Shown here one piece after another: positions 9,519 through 19,363 of a DNA stretch of 64,000 bases (its first letter is position 1; the number at the start of each line of letters is the position of its first letter). This stretch comes from Flammeovirgaceae bacterium (GTDB lineage Bacteria > Bacteroidota > Bacteroidia > Cytophagales > Cyclobacteriaceae). The DNA lies in assembly GCA_016709845.1 (NCBI GenBank), contig JADJMA010000002.1:385501-449500 (forward strand), written 5' to 3'. Both the position numbers and the translations under genes were made by a program. The notes under the pieces are model-generated. The model worked only from the letters and a program-made list of their open reading frames with translations. It had not been told where the DNA came from and did not search any database.

Positions 9519-10766
9519 TTAATAGATTTTGGAGGCTGTAGCAAGATTCATTTTCATGGCAGAGTTGGCCAGGTTAGTTTTCACACGTTCATATTCATCC
9601 AGCGATTCATTGTACGCTTCAAAGAAGTCAACAAACTCGAGAATCGAGATATTTCTTTTTTGAAAATTGGAGTTAACTCCCTGAAATACTACGTCAAAAT
9701 CTTCCGTGTAGTAGCTTTTTATTTTGGTATACTCGACTATACTCAATTTTAATGTTTGCCAGGCAGCGAATACATCGGTTTGAACCTCTTTGATTTTTTG
9801 CTGCTGGTAGAGGTCGGCTATATTCGTTCCATATTCTGCCGATTTAATATTCCCGCGATTGCGATTCCACAAGGGCAACGGGATATTAACACCTACATTC
9901 ATCTGATTGTGGAAAGCTCCCCCGCGCTGATCGTAAGATGTATTGACAGCCACATCCGGGATGGCTAATTTTTTTTGATACTTTAAGTTTAACAGAGCAA
10001 TGGCCTCCTGTTGATATGCCTCTTTTAAATCTGGTCGTTGATCCAGTGCCGTTGTCAGCAATTCATCATACTCTTTTAAAGCGGTTAATCGATCAAGTTC
10101 ACTTTTATCTATTTTGGGGATCAGGTAGTTGTTTACTTGCAACAGCAATTGAAATTTCTGTTGTTCATTAAAATAGTCACTTGCCAGTAAAGATTTATCA
10201 TTATTTATTTTGAAGTAAACTGACTTCAGTCGGATTACGTCTTTCGCAGGAATATTCCCTCGTTTGGACTGTATCTCAAAAGAGTTGATTAATGTATCTA
10301 ACAACTCTAGTTGACGCGCATACTTACCAAGCGTATTGATTTGGCCATTAATTGCATAATAACTTGTGTGCAGTTGGTATTGCAGGTTTCTTAATAAATC
10401 CTCCAGTTCGAGTTCGGCTACCTGTTTGTTCTGCCGGGCAAGCTCAATTTCTGTTTTGCGTTTGCCTCCTAGCAAAATCAATTGTTCGATAGCAAAGGCT
10501 TTTTGTCCCGATTGTCCGGCATGAAATACTTTCTGATTTTCAGGATCAAGCGCGTTTATATCGGCAGTAAATAATGGATTCGGATAACTCTTTGCCTGTA
10601 GAATCAGCGCCTCCTGCGCACTTACATTATACGCTTGCGCAAGTAACAGGAGGTTGTTTTTAAGAAACAGACTATCGACTTGACTTAATGTAAGCGGTAC
10701 CTTATCCTGACTGATGCAGATTATTGGTAATGCCAGAAAGAAAATGAAAGGCTTTAAAAATTTCAT
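9519..10766 (-). CDS. TolC-family outer-membrane efflux channel
   Basis: 415 residues with a signal peptide (residues 1-19, ICISQ). The body consists of two repeats of long amphipathic coiled-coil helices (LTLSQVDSLFLKNN...; LTTALDQRPDLKEAYQQEAIALLNLKYQKKLAIPDVAVNTSYD), the outer-membrane-factor pattern of CzcC/CusC. It provides the exit duct for the RND pump and adaptor encoded just downstream. The region upstream (10790-10849) carries regularly phased CTTAA-like elements that may bind the response regulator encoded at the head of the cluster. Confidence 0.88.
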   Translation of the reverse strand: MKFLKPFIFFLALPIICISQDKVPLTLSQVDSLFLKNNLLLLAQAYNVSAQEALILQAKSYPNPLFTADINALDPENQKVFHAGQSGQKAFAIEQLILLGGKRKTEIELARQNKQVAELELEDLLRNLQYQLHTSYYAINGQINTLGKYARQLELLDTLINSFEIQSKRGNIPAKDVIRLKSVYFKINNDKSLLASDYFNEQQKFQLLLQVNNYLIPKIDKSELDRLTALKEYDELLTTALDQRPDLKEAYQQEAIALLNLKYQKKLAIPDVAVNTSYDQRGGAFHNQMNVGVNIPLPLWNRNRGNIKSAEYGTNIADLYQQQKIKEVQTDVFAAWQTLKLSIVEYTKIKSYYTEDFDVVFQGVNSNFQKRNISILEFVDFFEAYNESLDEYERVKTNLANSAMKMNLATASKIY

Positions 10767-10770
10767 GGCC

Positions 10771-10849
10771 CAACATTACAGGCCACAACCTTAATATTTC
10801 CTTAAGACTCCTAAATTTTAGCTTAAGCCTCTTTAATTTTAAACTAAAT
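10771..10849 (-). promoter_or_regulatory. Putative operator/promoter of the tolC-adaptor-RND genes
   Basis: CTTAA-type elements recur about every helical turn: CTTAAT at 10790, CTTAAG at 10801, CTAAAT at 10811, CTTAAG at 10822, CTTTAA at 10831 and CTAAAT at 10844. On the minus strand TAATGTTG (10778-10771) resembles the -7 element with one mismatch. Such phased repeats suit an OmpR-type regulator. The region overlaps the 3' end of the kinase gene. Confidence 0.4.
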
Positions 10850-12197
10850 GAATTAAGTCCTTCGTTTGAAATCGCATAGGTGATCTCCCCTTCGTGGAGT
10901 CGGGTGATTTTGGCAACCATCACCAACCCCAGGCCAATGCCGATTTTGTTGCGACTATTTTGTCCTCGAAAAAATACTCAAACAATCTTCCTTGTTCAGC
11001 TAAGGTAAGAGTAGCACCGCTATTCGTTATTTCAATTATTAGGTTATCACCCACCACTGCCATTTCTACTTTCACCGTGTGATCCTCAGAATATTCAATG
11101 CCATTCTTAATTAAATTTAGAAAGGCAATGGACAACATTCGTTTATTGCCCATGGTATTAAGTTCTTCAATGTCCTTTACCTTTTCATGAATGGCAAGCT
11201 CCAGTCTGGCGTTTGGATTTAATGGTTTTAAGCTCTCGAAGATTTCAAAAATAATCTCATCAACCCGAAGCAACTCTTTGGAAAGTTGGTCTTTGTTTGT
11301 TTCAAACTTTGAGATATCAAGCAAGGTGCTAATTACGGCAGCCATTTGCATCAAGCCATTTTTCTGAAATTCAAAATAACCTTCCCAACGTTCACGGTCC
11401 GGATCATTCATCATCCGCTCCATATTTGAAATGAGCACCGCAATAGGTGTTTTAAGCTCATGCGAAATGTGGTGAATCAGGTTTTTTTGATAATTATACG
11501 ATTGCTCAACATTTGCCAGCATACTATTAAAACTTTTAGCCAATGAGGCAATTTCATCATCTGTGGCGGGCACCGTAATATGCGAAAGATCATTAATGTT
11601 TTTATTGCTAACCTCTGTAGTTAGTTGCGTAATGGGATCCGTAATTTGTTTGGATAGGTAAAGGGCGATTCCAATCTCCAGCAACAAAGCAAACACAAAA
11701 ACACCCACAAGCAGTATGGCAAGAAAATTGAGTTTTCCTTTTCCATATAGATCATTGGCTTTGGCAATGGCATAGAATGTTTTGCCTTTGTCATCCATGC
11801 GGTGCGCATATACGTCATAATCGCCTTCGCGATAAGCGATTTCGGTTTCATCAGTCTGAAGTTGATTTAAAATCTCTTTTGAAAAAGGGATTACAATATC
11901 ATCAACGCTACTGTAAATCATGTGTCCAGCAGAATCGAAAAGCAGGATTTTCTCATCATATAAATTATTGATGGTGGTTTCATCCAACGCCTGCAAAAGG
12001 TCGTGATCAATTTCCTTTACATCAATCAATAGACGTAATGTGGTTATCGTTTTTTCTTTCAGTCGCTGAGCGAATTCTTGTTCGCGATACTCGGCCATGC
12101 TAAAAAATACGATGAGCATGGTTATCCCTAACACAAAACCAAAAGTGATGGAGAAAAAAAGAATTATCTTCTTTCTAAGATTCATCCGGCTTCTCAT
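10823..12197 (-). CDS. Sensor histidine kinase, C-terminal frameshift(s)
   Basis: Inner-membrane sensor kinase of about 455 residues: TM1 (about 11-33), periplasmic sensor, TM2 (157-180), HAMP (181-232), HisKA with H246 in HHISHELKTP, and HATPase_c with N box NLIKNGIEYS. The frame breaks in the A run 10969-10974; restoring one base yields FFRGQNSRNKIGIGLGLVMV, the G2 box. The true end is uncertain. Uncorrected, this frame runs to 10702 inside tolC; one further missing base near 10833-10840 would end it at 10823 as FSLKFKEA. It overlaps the response regulator by 23 nt (11 nt if it starts at M5) and presumably phosphorylates it in response to metal. Confidence 0.85.
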
Positions 12198-12867
12198 TTA
12201 GGTAATAGCCAAATCCCGGCCGGGTGTGGATGAGCTTTTCATTGTGCCCCTTATCAATTTTGTTACGGATAGAATTAATAAACACTTCAATCGTGTTCGT
12301 GTTCACTTCAACGCGGGTTCCCCAAATTTTTTCAATCAAATCCTTTTTAGAAACTGTCTTTCCGTTTGATGAGGCGAGCAGCGCAAGAATATCAAACTCT
12401 CTGGCCGTAAGTTTAATTTTTTCACCATCACGAATAACTTTTTTTAATCCCAGGTCAATGGACAACCCGGCTATTGATATGATTTGAGAAATTTCAGCAT
12501 TTAAAGGTCTTCTCTTTAGCAGCGACCGAATGCGAGCCAGTAACTCTTTGAAGTAAAATGGTTTTGTTAAATAGTCGTCAGCTCCGCTCTCAAATCCTGT
12601 CACTTTATCTTCCGCTTCATCAAAAGCTGTGAGAAAAAGTATCGGTGTATTGACGCCATGACTGCGAATAGATTTACAAACCTCCAATCCATTCTTTCCG
12701 GGCATGTTTATATCGAGTACAATGCAATCGTAAGCGTTTCGCACAATCATTTTTTCAGCAAGCAATCCATCATAAACTGCCTCCGTCAAAAACCCCTCTT
12801 CCTGCAGCCGCAGTTTTAAGTCTGCAGAAATATTTACGTCATCCTCGGCAATCAGTATTTTTTGCAT
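12175..12867 (-). CDS. OmpR-family response regulator
   Basis: 230 residues: receiver domain with the acidic pair D9/D10, phosphoacceptor D52 (VLDINMPG), a conserved Thr near 80 (FLTAF) and Lys near 102 (LTKPF), then a winged-helix DNA-binding domain (about 130-225; KLTAREFDILALLA, NTIEVFINSIRNKID, HTRPGFGY). It forms a two-component pair with the overlapping kinase and heads the metal-efflux cluster, so it most likely activates the tolC-adaptor-pump genes. Its sites may be the phased CTTAA elements before tolC. Confidence 0.9.
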   Translation of the reverse strand: MQKILIAEDDVNISADLKLRLQEEGFLTEAVYDGLLAEKMIVRNAYDCIVLDINMPGKNGLEVCKSIRSHGVNTPILFLTAFDEAEDKVTGFESGADDYLTKPFYFKELLARIRSLLKRRPLNAEISQIISIAGLSIDLGLKKVIRDGEKIKLTAREFDILALLASSNGKTVSKKDLIEKIWGTRVEVNTNTIEVFINSIRNKIDKGHNEKLIHTRPGFGYYLNEKPDES

Positions 12868-12871
12868 TACT

Positions 12872-13447
12872 CTATTTCTTAACTAAGCTCTTGTATCGAA
12901 AGCAATCCACAAGATGGTCATTAACCAATCCGCAGGCTTGCATATGCGAATAAATTACAGTGCTACCCACAAACTTGAATCCTCGTTTAATTAAGTCCTT
13001 GCTGAGTGCATCCGATTCTTTTGTAGTAGGGGCAATCTGATCCAATGTTTTCCATTTATTTACAATGGGTTTATTGTTAACAAATTGCCAGATGTATTTA
13101 TCGAAGCTCCCAAATTCCTTTTGAACTTCAAGAAATCTCTTGGCATTGTTCACAGCAGCAGCCACTTTCAATTTGTTTCGAATAATCCCCGGATCCTGAA
13201 GAATTTTCTCCACTTTTTTTTCCGTGAAGCGCGCCACTTTTGCAGGATCGAAATCGGCAAAATTCTTTCGGTAGCCTTCACGCTTTTTCAAAATCGTTGC
13301 CCAGCTAAGTCCTGCTTGAGCTCCTTCCAAAATCAAAAACTCAAAATGAATTCTATCGTCATGCACAGGCACACCCCATTCTTCATCATGATATTGAATA
13401 TACTGATCGAATTTGAGACACCACGGGCAGCGAAATAGGTCAGCCAT
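12872..13447 (-). CDS. tag: DNA-3-methyladenine glycosylase I
   Basis: About 191 residues from ATG 13447 (MADLFRCPWC); an ATG at 13483 would add 12 residues that are not part of the family. Tag excises N3-methyladenine in base excision repair. Visible are the N-terminal zinc Cys (RCPWC), YHDEEWGVP with zinc His, WATILKKREGYRKNFADFDP, and the C-terminal HMQACGLVNDHLVDC carrying the other zinc ligands. It ends 4 nt before the response regulator start and may share a transcript with it, though function gives no link. Confidence 0.9.
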   Translation of the reverse strand: MADLFRCPWCLKFDQYIQYHDEEWGVPVHDDRIHFEFLILEGAQAGLSWATILKKREGYRKNFADFDPAKVARFTEKKVEKILQDPGIIRNKLKVAAAVNNAKRFLEVQKEFGSFDKYIWQFVNNKPIVNKWKTLDQIAPTTKESDALSKDLIKRGFKFVGSTVIYSHMQACGLVNDHLVDCFRYKSLVKK

Positions 13448-13548
13448 ACTATTCAAAATTTTACCCGAAGATATCTGTTTCATTTAAAGTTCGTAATTTC
13501 CGCAATCGAATTCATATTGTTCAAAAATCAAATTTCAACTACCCTAAC

Positions 13549-14073
13549 ATGAAAAGAGTTGCCTTATTTTTCGCCCTGATCACCCTTACCTTCGTAGCTT
13601 TTTCTCAGCAAAAAACTGATTTTGATAAAAAGCTGAAAGAGTTAAACATTGAACTCTTCACGCCTTCCAAACCTATAGCTAATTACGTAAAAGCTGTCCG
13701 TGTGGGTAATTTACTCTATCTCTCCGGCCATGGTCCTGGAAAAGCCGATGGTTCAAATATTACTGGCAAAGTTGGTGCTGACCTGACTACCGAGCAAGGA
13801 TATGAAGCTGCTAAACAAGCCGGTGTTTCCATTCTGTCTACCCTTAAGGATGAATTGGGAGATCTAAATAAAGTGAAGCGCATTGTTAAAGTGTTAGGGA
13901 TGGTTAATTGCACGGAAACCTATACCGACCAATCCAAGGTGATTAATGGATTTTCTGACTTGATGGTTGCTGTATTTGGTGAAAAAGGGAAACATGCCCG
14001 CTCCGCAGTAGGTATGAATTCCTTACCTGGTAACATTGCCGTGGAGATTGAAATCATTGTGGAAATCCAATAA
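13549..14073 (+). CDS. Exported RidA/YjgF-family protein
   Basis: 174 residues: a signal peptide (residues 1-19, FVAFSQ) followed by a RidA fold with AVRVGNLLYLSGHGP, YTDQSKVINGFSDL and HARSAVGMNSLPGNIAVEIEIIVEI. The Arg in the position of the RidA catalytic arginine is present. Cytosolic RidA hydrolyses enamine/imine intermediates made by PLP dehydratases; an exported version cannot meet those enzymes directly, so its substrate is unknown. A second exported RidA-like gene lies at 35.9-36.4 kb. Confidence 0.85.
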   Translation: MKRVALFFALITLTFVAFSQQKTDFDKKLKELNIELFTPSKPIANYVKAVRVGNLLYLSGHGPGKADGSNITGKVGADLTTEQGYEAAKQAGVSILSTLKDELGDLNKVKRIVKVLGMVNCTETYTDQSKVINGFSDLMVAVFGEKGKHARSAVGMNSLPGNIAVEIEIIVEIQ

Positions 14074-14195
14074 CGATTTTCGGGGAGTACGGTCCGTAGC
14101 TACGCATAATTTTTTCGTTTCCGAGAGGTTATCATACATCGGCTAACTTTTCTGAGTTACTCTATCTAATTTAGATACTCAACTAAGCTGTCTAC

Positions 14196-16542
14196 GTGCT
14201 TGCCAGTTACTTTAAGATAGTATTGCGCCAATTGCGCAGCATTTACTCATTTATTAACCTCATTGGCTTAATAGCTGGGCTATCTGTTTTTGTGCTTATC
14301 TATTTATGGGTGAGGCATGAGTTGAGTTATGATCGATTTCATCCTACCTATGAAAGCACCTATCGGATAACACAAAAGCAGTTCAATGATAAGGGTGAAG
14401 TTTATCCCATTGCGCTTACCCCTGGTCCCCTTGGGCCTTTTATTAAAAGTATTCTACCCAATGTTGAGCAAACCTGTCGGTTAGTTGAGGTAGACCTTTT
14501 ATTGCGCCACGAAGAAAAAGCTTATTATCATGTCGGTCTTGCTGCTGATGAGTCTCTCTTTGAACTTTTTAATTTTCCTATTCTGCAAGGCGAAGTTCAT
14601 TCACTGGGCGCAGGCGCTGATAAAATTATTCTTACCCGGAAACTAGCCGCTTCCTATTTTGGAAACAGTAATCCGCTGGGCAAAATGTTTACTCTGGTGG
14701 GTCGCGATCTCATGGTAATCGGAGTAATTGAGGATGTCCCTACCAATACACACATACAGTTTGATTATATTATTCCGTTCGAATTTTTGAAGGCGACCGG
14801 CTTGCAGAATATTGATACGTGGGACTGGAATAGTTACCACACGTATATATCTCTTAAGGATACCAAACAGGTCTCTGAGGTTGAACATAAAATTACAGAA
14901 GCACTTATCGCCCACGATCCTGAAACAAAAGCCCAAATAACACTTCAGCCACTGGCTGATATTTATCTTAAGTCGGGTCATTTGAATAATGACATGCGAA
15001 ATCGCGGTAACTTTCAATATGTGTTGATTTTTTCTGCGGTGGGAATTTTCATTCTGATTATTGCCAGTATTAATTATGCAAATCTGGCCACAGCCCGATC
15101 GCTTAAGCGGGCTAAAGAAGCGGGGTACGCAAAGCCATTGGCGCCAGTAAAATGCAGTTGATCTTTCACTTTTTCTCTGAATCATTATTATATGCAACTG
15201 CGGCTTTTGTTATTTCTCTTTTTATTGCCTGGATAGCACTTCCTTCCTTTAATGAACTTGTAGGAAAAACACTCACCTTTAATATTCTTTCCCCAACCGT
15301 TGCTTTGCCTCTTCTGGGGTCTGTGATTTTTTGTGCCCTCATGGGTGGTGCTTACCCGGCCTTGTTACTTTCTTCCTTGAATGCTGCTTTAGTTTTGAAA
15401 GGACAAGCAAAGTTGGGGCGAAGCACCTTGTATCTTAGAAGAGCCTTGGTAGTAATTCAGTTCATTCTGAGTATTTCATTCTTAACAGGCACCTTTATCG
15501 TTTACCAACAGCTTAATTTCATTCAATCAAGAGACCTGGGATTTAACAAAGAGAATGTTCTCATATTTTCTTCTAATCGAAAGTTGCGCCAACAATACCC
15601 AGAATTTAAAGCCGAAATATTAGGAGTAAAAGGCGTTAAGGGAGTAACCGCCACTAACAGTAATCTTTCTTATTCCGATCAATCCACCAGCAGTGTAACT
15701 TGGGAAGGGAAGGATCCCGATAAGGACATTTTATTTCATGAATTGATGACCGATCATGATTTTGTCTCAACCTATTCTATTTCATTGGCGGAAGGCCGTG
15801 ATTTTTCAGAAGAAATTAGTTCTGACTCAAGTGCCGTATTACTAAATGAAGCGGCTATCGCTCAGATGAATTTAGTAGAGCCGTTGAATAAACGAATTGA
15901 TATAGGCGAGCGGAAGGGAACCATCATTGGCATTATGAAAGATTTCAACTTTAAACCGGCACAAAAGCAAATAGAACCGATGATCGTTTTTATTGATCCC
16001 TCAAACTTTTATGAAATCTCTGTAAAGCTAAGTCCAGGCAATATTATCAACCAGGTAAAAGACATTGAATCGGTTTACAAAAAATTCAATCCTGACAGAC
16101 CTTTCGAGTATTCCTTTTAGATGAAGATCTGGATAAACTGTATAGAGACGAACAAAGGATCGAAAAATTTTTAAGTACTTCTCAATCCTGTCACTGTTTA
16201 TTTCGTGTTTAGGCTTATTGGGTATGGTAATGTTTGTAACCGAACAGCGCGCGAAGGAAGTTGCGGTTGCGCAAAATAATGGGCGCGTCAGAGATTCATT
16301 TAATCTGGCTCTTATCGGGCGAGTTCGTGCTGCTCATAATCATTGCTTTTGCTATCGCTACCCCAGCCATGTATTACGGCTCCTCGCTTTGGCTAGATCG
16401 TTTTGTTTATCGAATTAATCCGGGCGTGCTCTTATTCCTTTGGGCCGGAATTATTAGTTTACTGGTTGCTTGGTTAACCGTAGGGTACAAGGCCTATCGG
16501 GTTTCGCGATCAAATCCAATCGAATCTTTACGAAACGAGTAA
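14196..16542 (+). CDS. MacB/FtsX-type ABC transporter permease, multiple apparent frameshifts
   Basis: About 780 residues in the common Bacteroidota double-FtsX form: an N-terminal TM helix, a periplasmic MacB-type domain, three TM helices, a second TM/periplasmic unit and three final TM helices, ending NPIESLRNE. The frame is broken at the G run 15122-15125 (restores AGVRKAIGASKMQL), the T runs 16115-16118 and 16168-16172, and an extra T at 16267-16268 (restores AVRKIMGAS). No ATPase gene is adjacent, which is common for these permeases. The GTG at 14196 fits the usual MLxxYFKIxLRxL start. Substrate unknown. Confidence 0.82.
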
Positions 16543-16640
16543 TGTACTTTTTTGTTTTCTTTCTCTTTCGGTTAGTCCAACTGAACAATAAGTAGCGTAT
16601 TTCGTTAAAAAGAAATATTCAAGAAAACCGGGTAAAATGC

Positions 16641-16648
16641 TATTTTTG
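16641..16648 (+). promoter_or_regulatory. Bacteroidota -7 element
   Basis: TATTTTTG fits TAnnTTTG and is 10 nt before the ATG at 16659, supporting that small reading frame as a real gene. Confidence 0.45.
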
Positions 16649-16658
16649 TAACCCTGCA

Positions 16659-16967
16659 ATGAAAAAAGTACTCTTTTTATTCTTTATAGCTATTTTTTGT
16701 GCACTGATGGTTTCTATCAGCACTCAAACCTTTGCAAAAAGCAAATGGGCTTCAAGTGTTGATTGGAGTGAAAGAATTCAAACACAAGAAGAGGAAGAGG
16801 AGTCCACCCAGGAAGACAATCGCGATTGGAATGATGAACCCTACCGATTTATCACTCTATTCAACTTCAACAACCATTCATTCCATCAAGATAAATTGAG
16901 CTCCCCGTTTTTCTTATTTGTTAGTACTCACTTCCCCGAGATCGATTCACCGCCCCCCCAAGGTTAG
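16659..16967 (+). CDS. Small exported acidic hypothetical protein
   Basis: 102 residues, not recognised. It has a clear Sec signal (about residues 1-26, ending TQTFA), then a highly acidic stretch (QEEEEESTQED, about 45-56), then an aromatic and proline-containing tail (FITLFNFNNHSFHQ..., ending SPPPQG). The reading frame is preceded by a good -7 element, and it lies 67 nt upstream of the SulP gene in the same orientation. Function unknown; possibly periplasmic or surface-exposed. Confidence 0.5.
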   Translation: MKKVLFLFFIAIFCALMVSISTQTFAKSKWASSVDWSERIQTQEEEEESTQEDNRDWNDEPYRFITLFNFNNHSFHQDKLSSPFFLFVSTHFPEIDSPPPQG

Positions 16968-17034
16968 TAGCACGCGTGCGATCTCATGCCGAGATCTTTG
17001 TTATTAAATTTTCTTTTACATTTTATTCGAGTTT

Positions 17035-18555
17035 ATGAATTTGCGAAATTTTTGGTCTTCGGACCTACGATCATCTTTGGTCGTATTTTTAGTTGCCTTG
17101 CCCCTCTGTTTGGGAATAGCCTTAGCCTCTGGTGCTCCGCTTTTCTCAGGATTGTTGGCAGGGATTATTGGCGGAATAGTTGTTGGCTCATTGAGCGGCT
17201 CATCTGTAAGTGTGAGCGGACCAGCAGCCGGACTTACCACCATTGTTGCTGCTGCCATTCTTAATCTCGGATCATTCGAAGCTTTTTTATTAAGCGTTGC
17301 ATTGGCCGGCCTTATTCAATTGGGATTAGGTTTTGCAAAGGCCGGAGCCATTGGCCATTTCTTCCCTATCTCAGTGATAAAAGGAATGCTGTCCGCTATA
17401 GGTATTATCTTAATTTTAAAACAAATACCACACGCGGTTGGCTTCGATGCCGACTTTGAAGGAGATCAAAGTTTCCTTCAACCCGATGGACAAAATACTT
17501 TTTCAGAAATTTTTGCAGCCTAGAATTTTTTAAGCCCGGGAGCCGTAGTGATAAGTGTACTCTCCGTTCTGTTATTAATTCTTTGGGATAGCAATAGTTT
17601 GCAAAGATTCAAATTCTTTAGACTTGTTCCTTCCGCATTGATTGTTGTTTTAATAGGTGTTTTATTAAATAGCCTGTTTACTATTACCTTACCGTATTTT
17701 GCTATTGAGACAAAGCACTTAGTTTCAATACCAACGTTTTCACAAACAAAGGGAATTACCTCGTTGCTTACGTTCCCAGATTTTTCACTCTGGCAAAATC
17801 CTCAAATTTATATTACTGCTGTTACCATTGCCATTGTAGCAAGCTTGGAAACGCTGCTTAGTATTGAAGCCTGTGATAGAATGGATAAGAGGCATAGAAT
17901 TACACCCCTTAATCAAGAGCTAAAAGCACAAGGTATTGGTAATTTTATCTCAGGCATGTTAGGCGGCTTACCCGTTACCTCTGTAATAGTGAGGAGTTCG
18001 GCTAATATTAATGCCGGTGCACGATCAAAAGCATCGGCCATTTCGCACGGAGTTATTTTAATATTGTCAGTTTTACTTTTACCTGGCTTGCTTACATTGA
18101 TTCCACTTGCCAGCCTGGCAGGCATTTTAATTATGGTTGGCTATAAGCTAACCAAACCTATCCTTTATAAAGAGATGTATCGTAAAGGAATGACGCAATT
18201 CGTACCTTTTGCTATTACCATATTTGCAGTAGTCTTTACTGATCTTTTACAAGGCGTGTTTCTGGGTGTTCTCGTTGCCATATTCTTTATTTTAAAGACC
18301 AACTTTACACGAGCTGTTATACTGGTTTCTACAGAGAAAAATTACCTGATCCGATTTACAAAAGATGTATCCTTTCTTCATAAAAATTCTTTGCGACAAG
18401 CCTTTGAAGCAATACCCGAGGATACTAAGTTATTAGTTGATGGATCAAGCGCGCACTTTATGGATCAGGATATAAAAGAAATGCTCGCTGATTTTACCAT
18501 GACGGCTAAAACAAAAAATATTGAAGTGGAATTAAAAAATATTAATATTGATTAA
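17035..18555 (+). CDS. SulP-family anion transporter with in-frame TAG
   Basis: About 506 residues: a SulP membrane domain with many TM helices (AASGAPLFSGLLAGIIGGIVVG, then GPAAGLT, typical of SulP) and a C-terminal STAS domain (LLVDGSSAHFMDQDIKEML). Reading frame and spacing are intact throughout, but codon 17521-17523 is TAG where TGG (Trp, in AAWNFLSPGAV) is expected. This is a substitution, unlike the indels in other genes here. If real, it would truncate the transporter after about 162 residues. The beta-carbonic anhydrase gene follows 9 nt later, pointing to bicarbonate as substrate by analogy with SulP-CA pairs. Confidence 0.85.
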
Positions 18556-18564
18556 ATATTGGCT

Positions 18565-19206
18565 ATGAAAAGGTATGAACAATTACTGTTGCAGAATAAA
18601 GCTTGGGTAGATCAAAAGCTTCACGAAGACAAAGATTTTTTTAATAAGCTGACCAATGTACAAAAACCAGAATTTCTATGGATTGGATGTGCGGATAGCC
18701 GGGTTCCCGCTAACCAAATAACTGGCACTGCGCCAGGCGAAGTGTTTGTTCATAGAAATATTGCTAACATGGTTGTGCATTCGGATATGAATATGTTGAG
18801 TGTATTAGACTATGCCGTAAATGTGCTTGAAGTAAACCACGTTATTGTTTGCGGACATTATGGATGTGGTGGCGTGCGTGCCGCCATGGGTAACCAACAG
18901 ATTGGTCTTATTGACAACTGGATTTTACACATTAAGGATGTTTATCGCTTGCACCAGACCGAACTGGATGCAATTGAAAACAGTAAAGACCGTGAAGATA
19001 GGTTTGTGGAATTAAACGTGATTGAACAAGTGAACGATTTAAGTAAAACCTCCATCATACAAAATGCCTGGCAAAAAAGGGGCGGACCTTATGTACATGG
19101 CTGGGTCTACGACATCGGCAATGGGGTAATTAAAGACCTTAAAGTATCCATGCACGATAACTCAGAAATACCTAAAGTATTTAGGCTTGAGATGCCAAAA
19201 AAATAA
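18565..19206 (+). CDS. Beta-class carbonic anhydrase
   Basis: 213 residues from ATG 18565 (an in-frame TTG at 18559 is less likely). Interconverts CO2 and bicarbonate in the cytoplasm. Zinc ligands and catalytic dyad are visible: C42-x-D44-x-R46 (GCADSRVPA), H98 and C101 (CGHYGCGGV). It follows the SulP gene by 9 nt and precedes a hairpin terminator, so the pair forms one transcript for inorganic-carbon uptake and equilibration. Confidence 0.93.
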   Translation: MKRYEQLLLQNKAWVDQKLHEDKDFFNKLTNVQKPEFLWIGCADSRVPANQITGTAPGEVFVHRNIANMVVHSDMNMLSVLDYAVNVLEVNHVIVCGHYGCGGVRAAMGNQQIGLIDNWILHIKDVYRLHQTELDAIENSKDREDRFVELNVIEQVNDLSKTSIIQNAWQKRGGPYVHGWVYDIGNGVIKDLKVSMHDNSEIPKVFRLEMPKK

Positions 19207-19228
19207 GAGTGATTTAAACAACTTCAGC

Positions 19229-19263
19229 AAACCATTCCGCCAGCCGCGGGGTGGTTTTTTATT
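19229..19263 (+). terminator. Intrinsic terminator after carbonic anhydrase
   Basis: A hairpin whose arms pair as CCA / TGG, then T-G wobbles, then CCGC / GCGG, with a 5-nt loop (CAGCC) and a run of six T. It ends the SulP-carbonic anhydrase unit and insulates the following ECF operon. Confidence 0.75.
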
Positions 19264-19286
19264 ATATAATTAAAATATTCGGACCA

Positions 19287-19315
19287 TAGGGGTAAAACTT
19301 CTCAGAGTTGTCATA
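19287..19315 (+). promoter_or_regulatory. ECF-type promoter of the sigma/anti-sigma operon
   Basis: TAGGGGTA (19287-19294), 14 nt, TGTCATA (19309-19315). The same two boxes with exactly the same spacing recur at 22803-22831 and 25218-25246, each just before a gene. The sigma start (GTG 19364) lies 48 nt downstream, so the operon is probably autoregulated. Confidence 0.75.
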
Positions 19316-19363
19316 ACCACAACGGCCTAAACCCGTAAATTGCACCAAAACATTTCATAACCG

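Noticed and set aside
14418..14428. Reverse-strand AGGGGTA inside the permease gene as another ECF promoter
   Set aside because: No TGTCATA-like box at 14 nt and no gene start downstream on that strand.
14643..15197. 184-codon minus-strand open frame
   Set aside because: It lies wholly antisense to the FtsX-type permease, which has strong family motifs on the plus strand.
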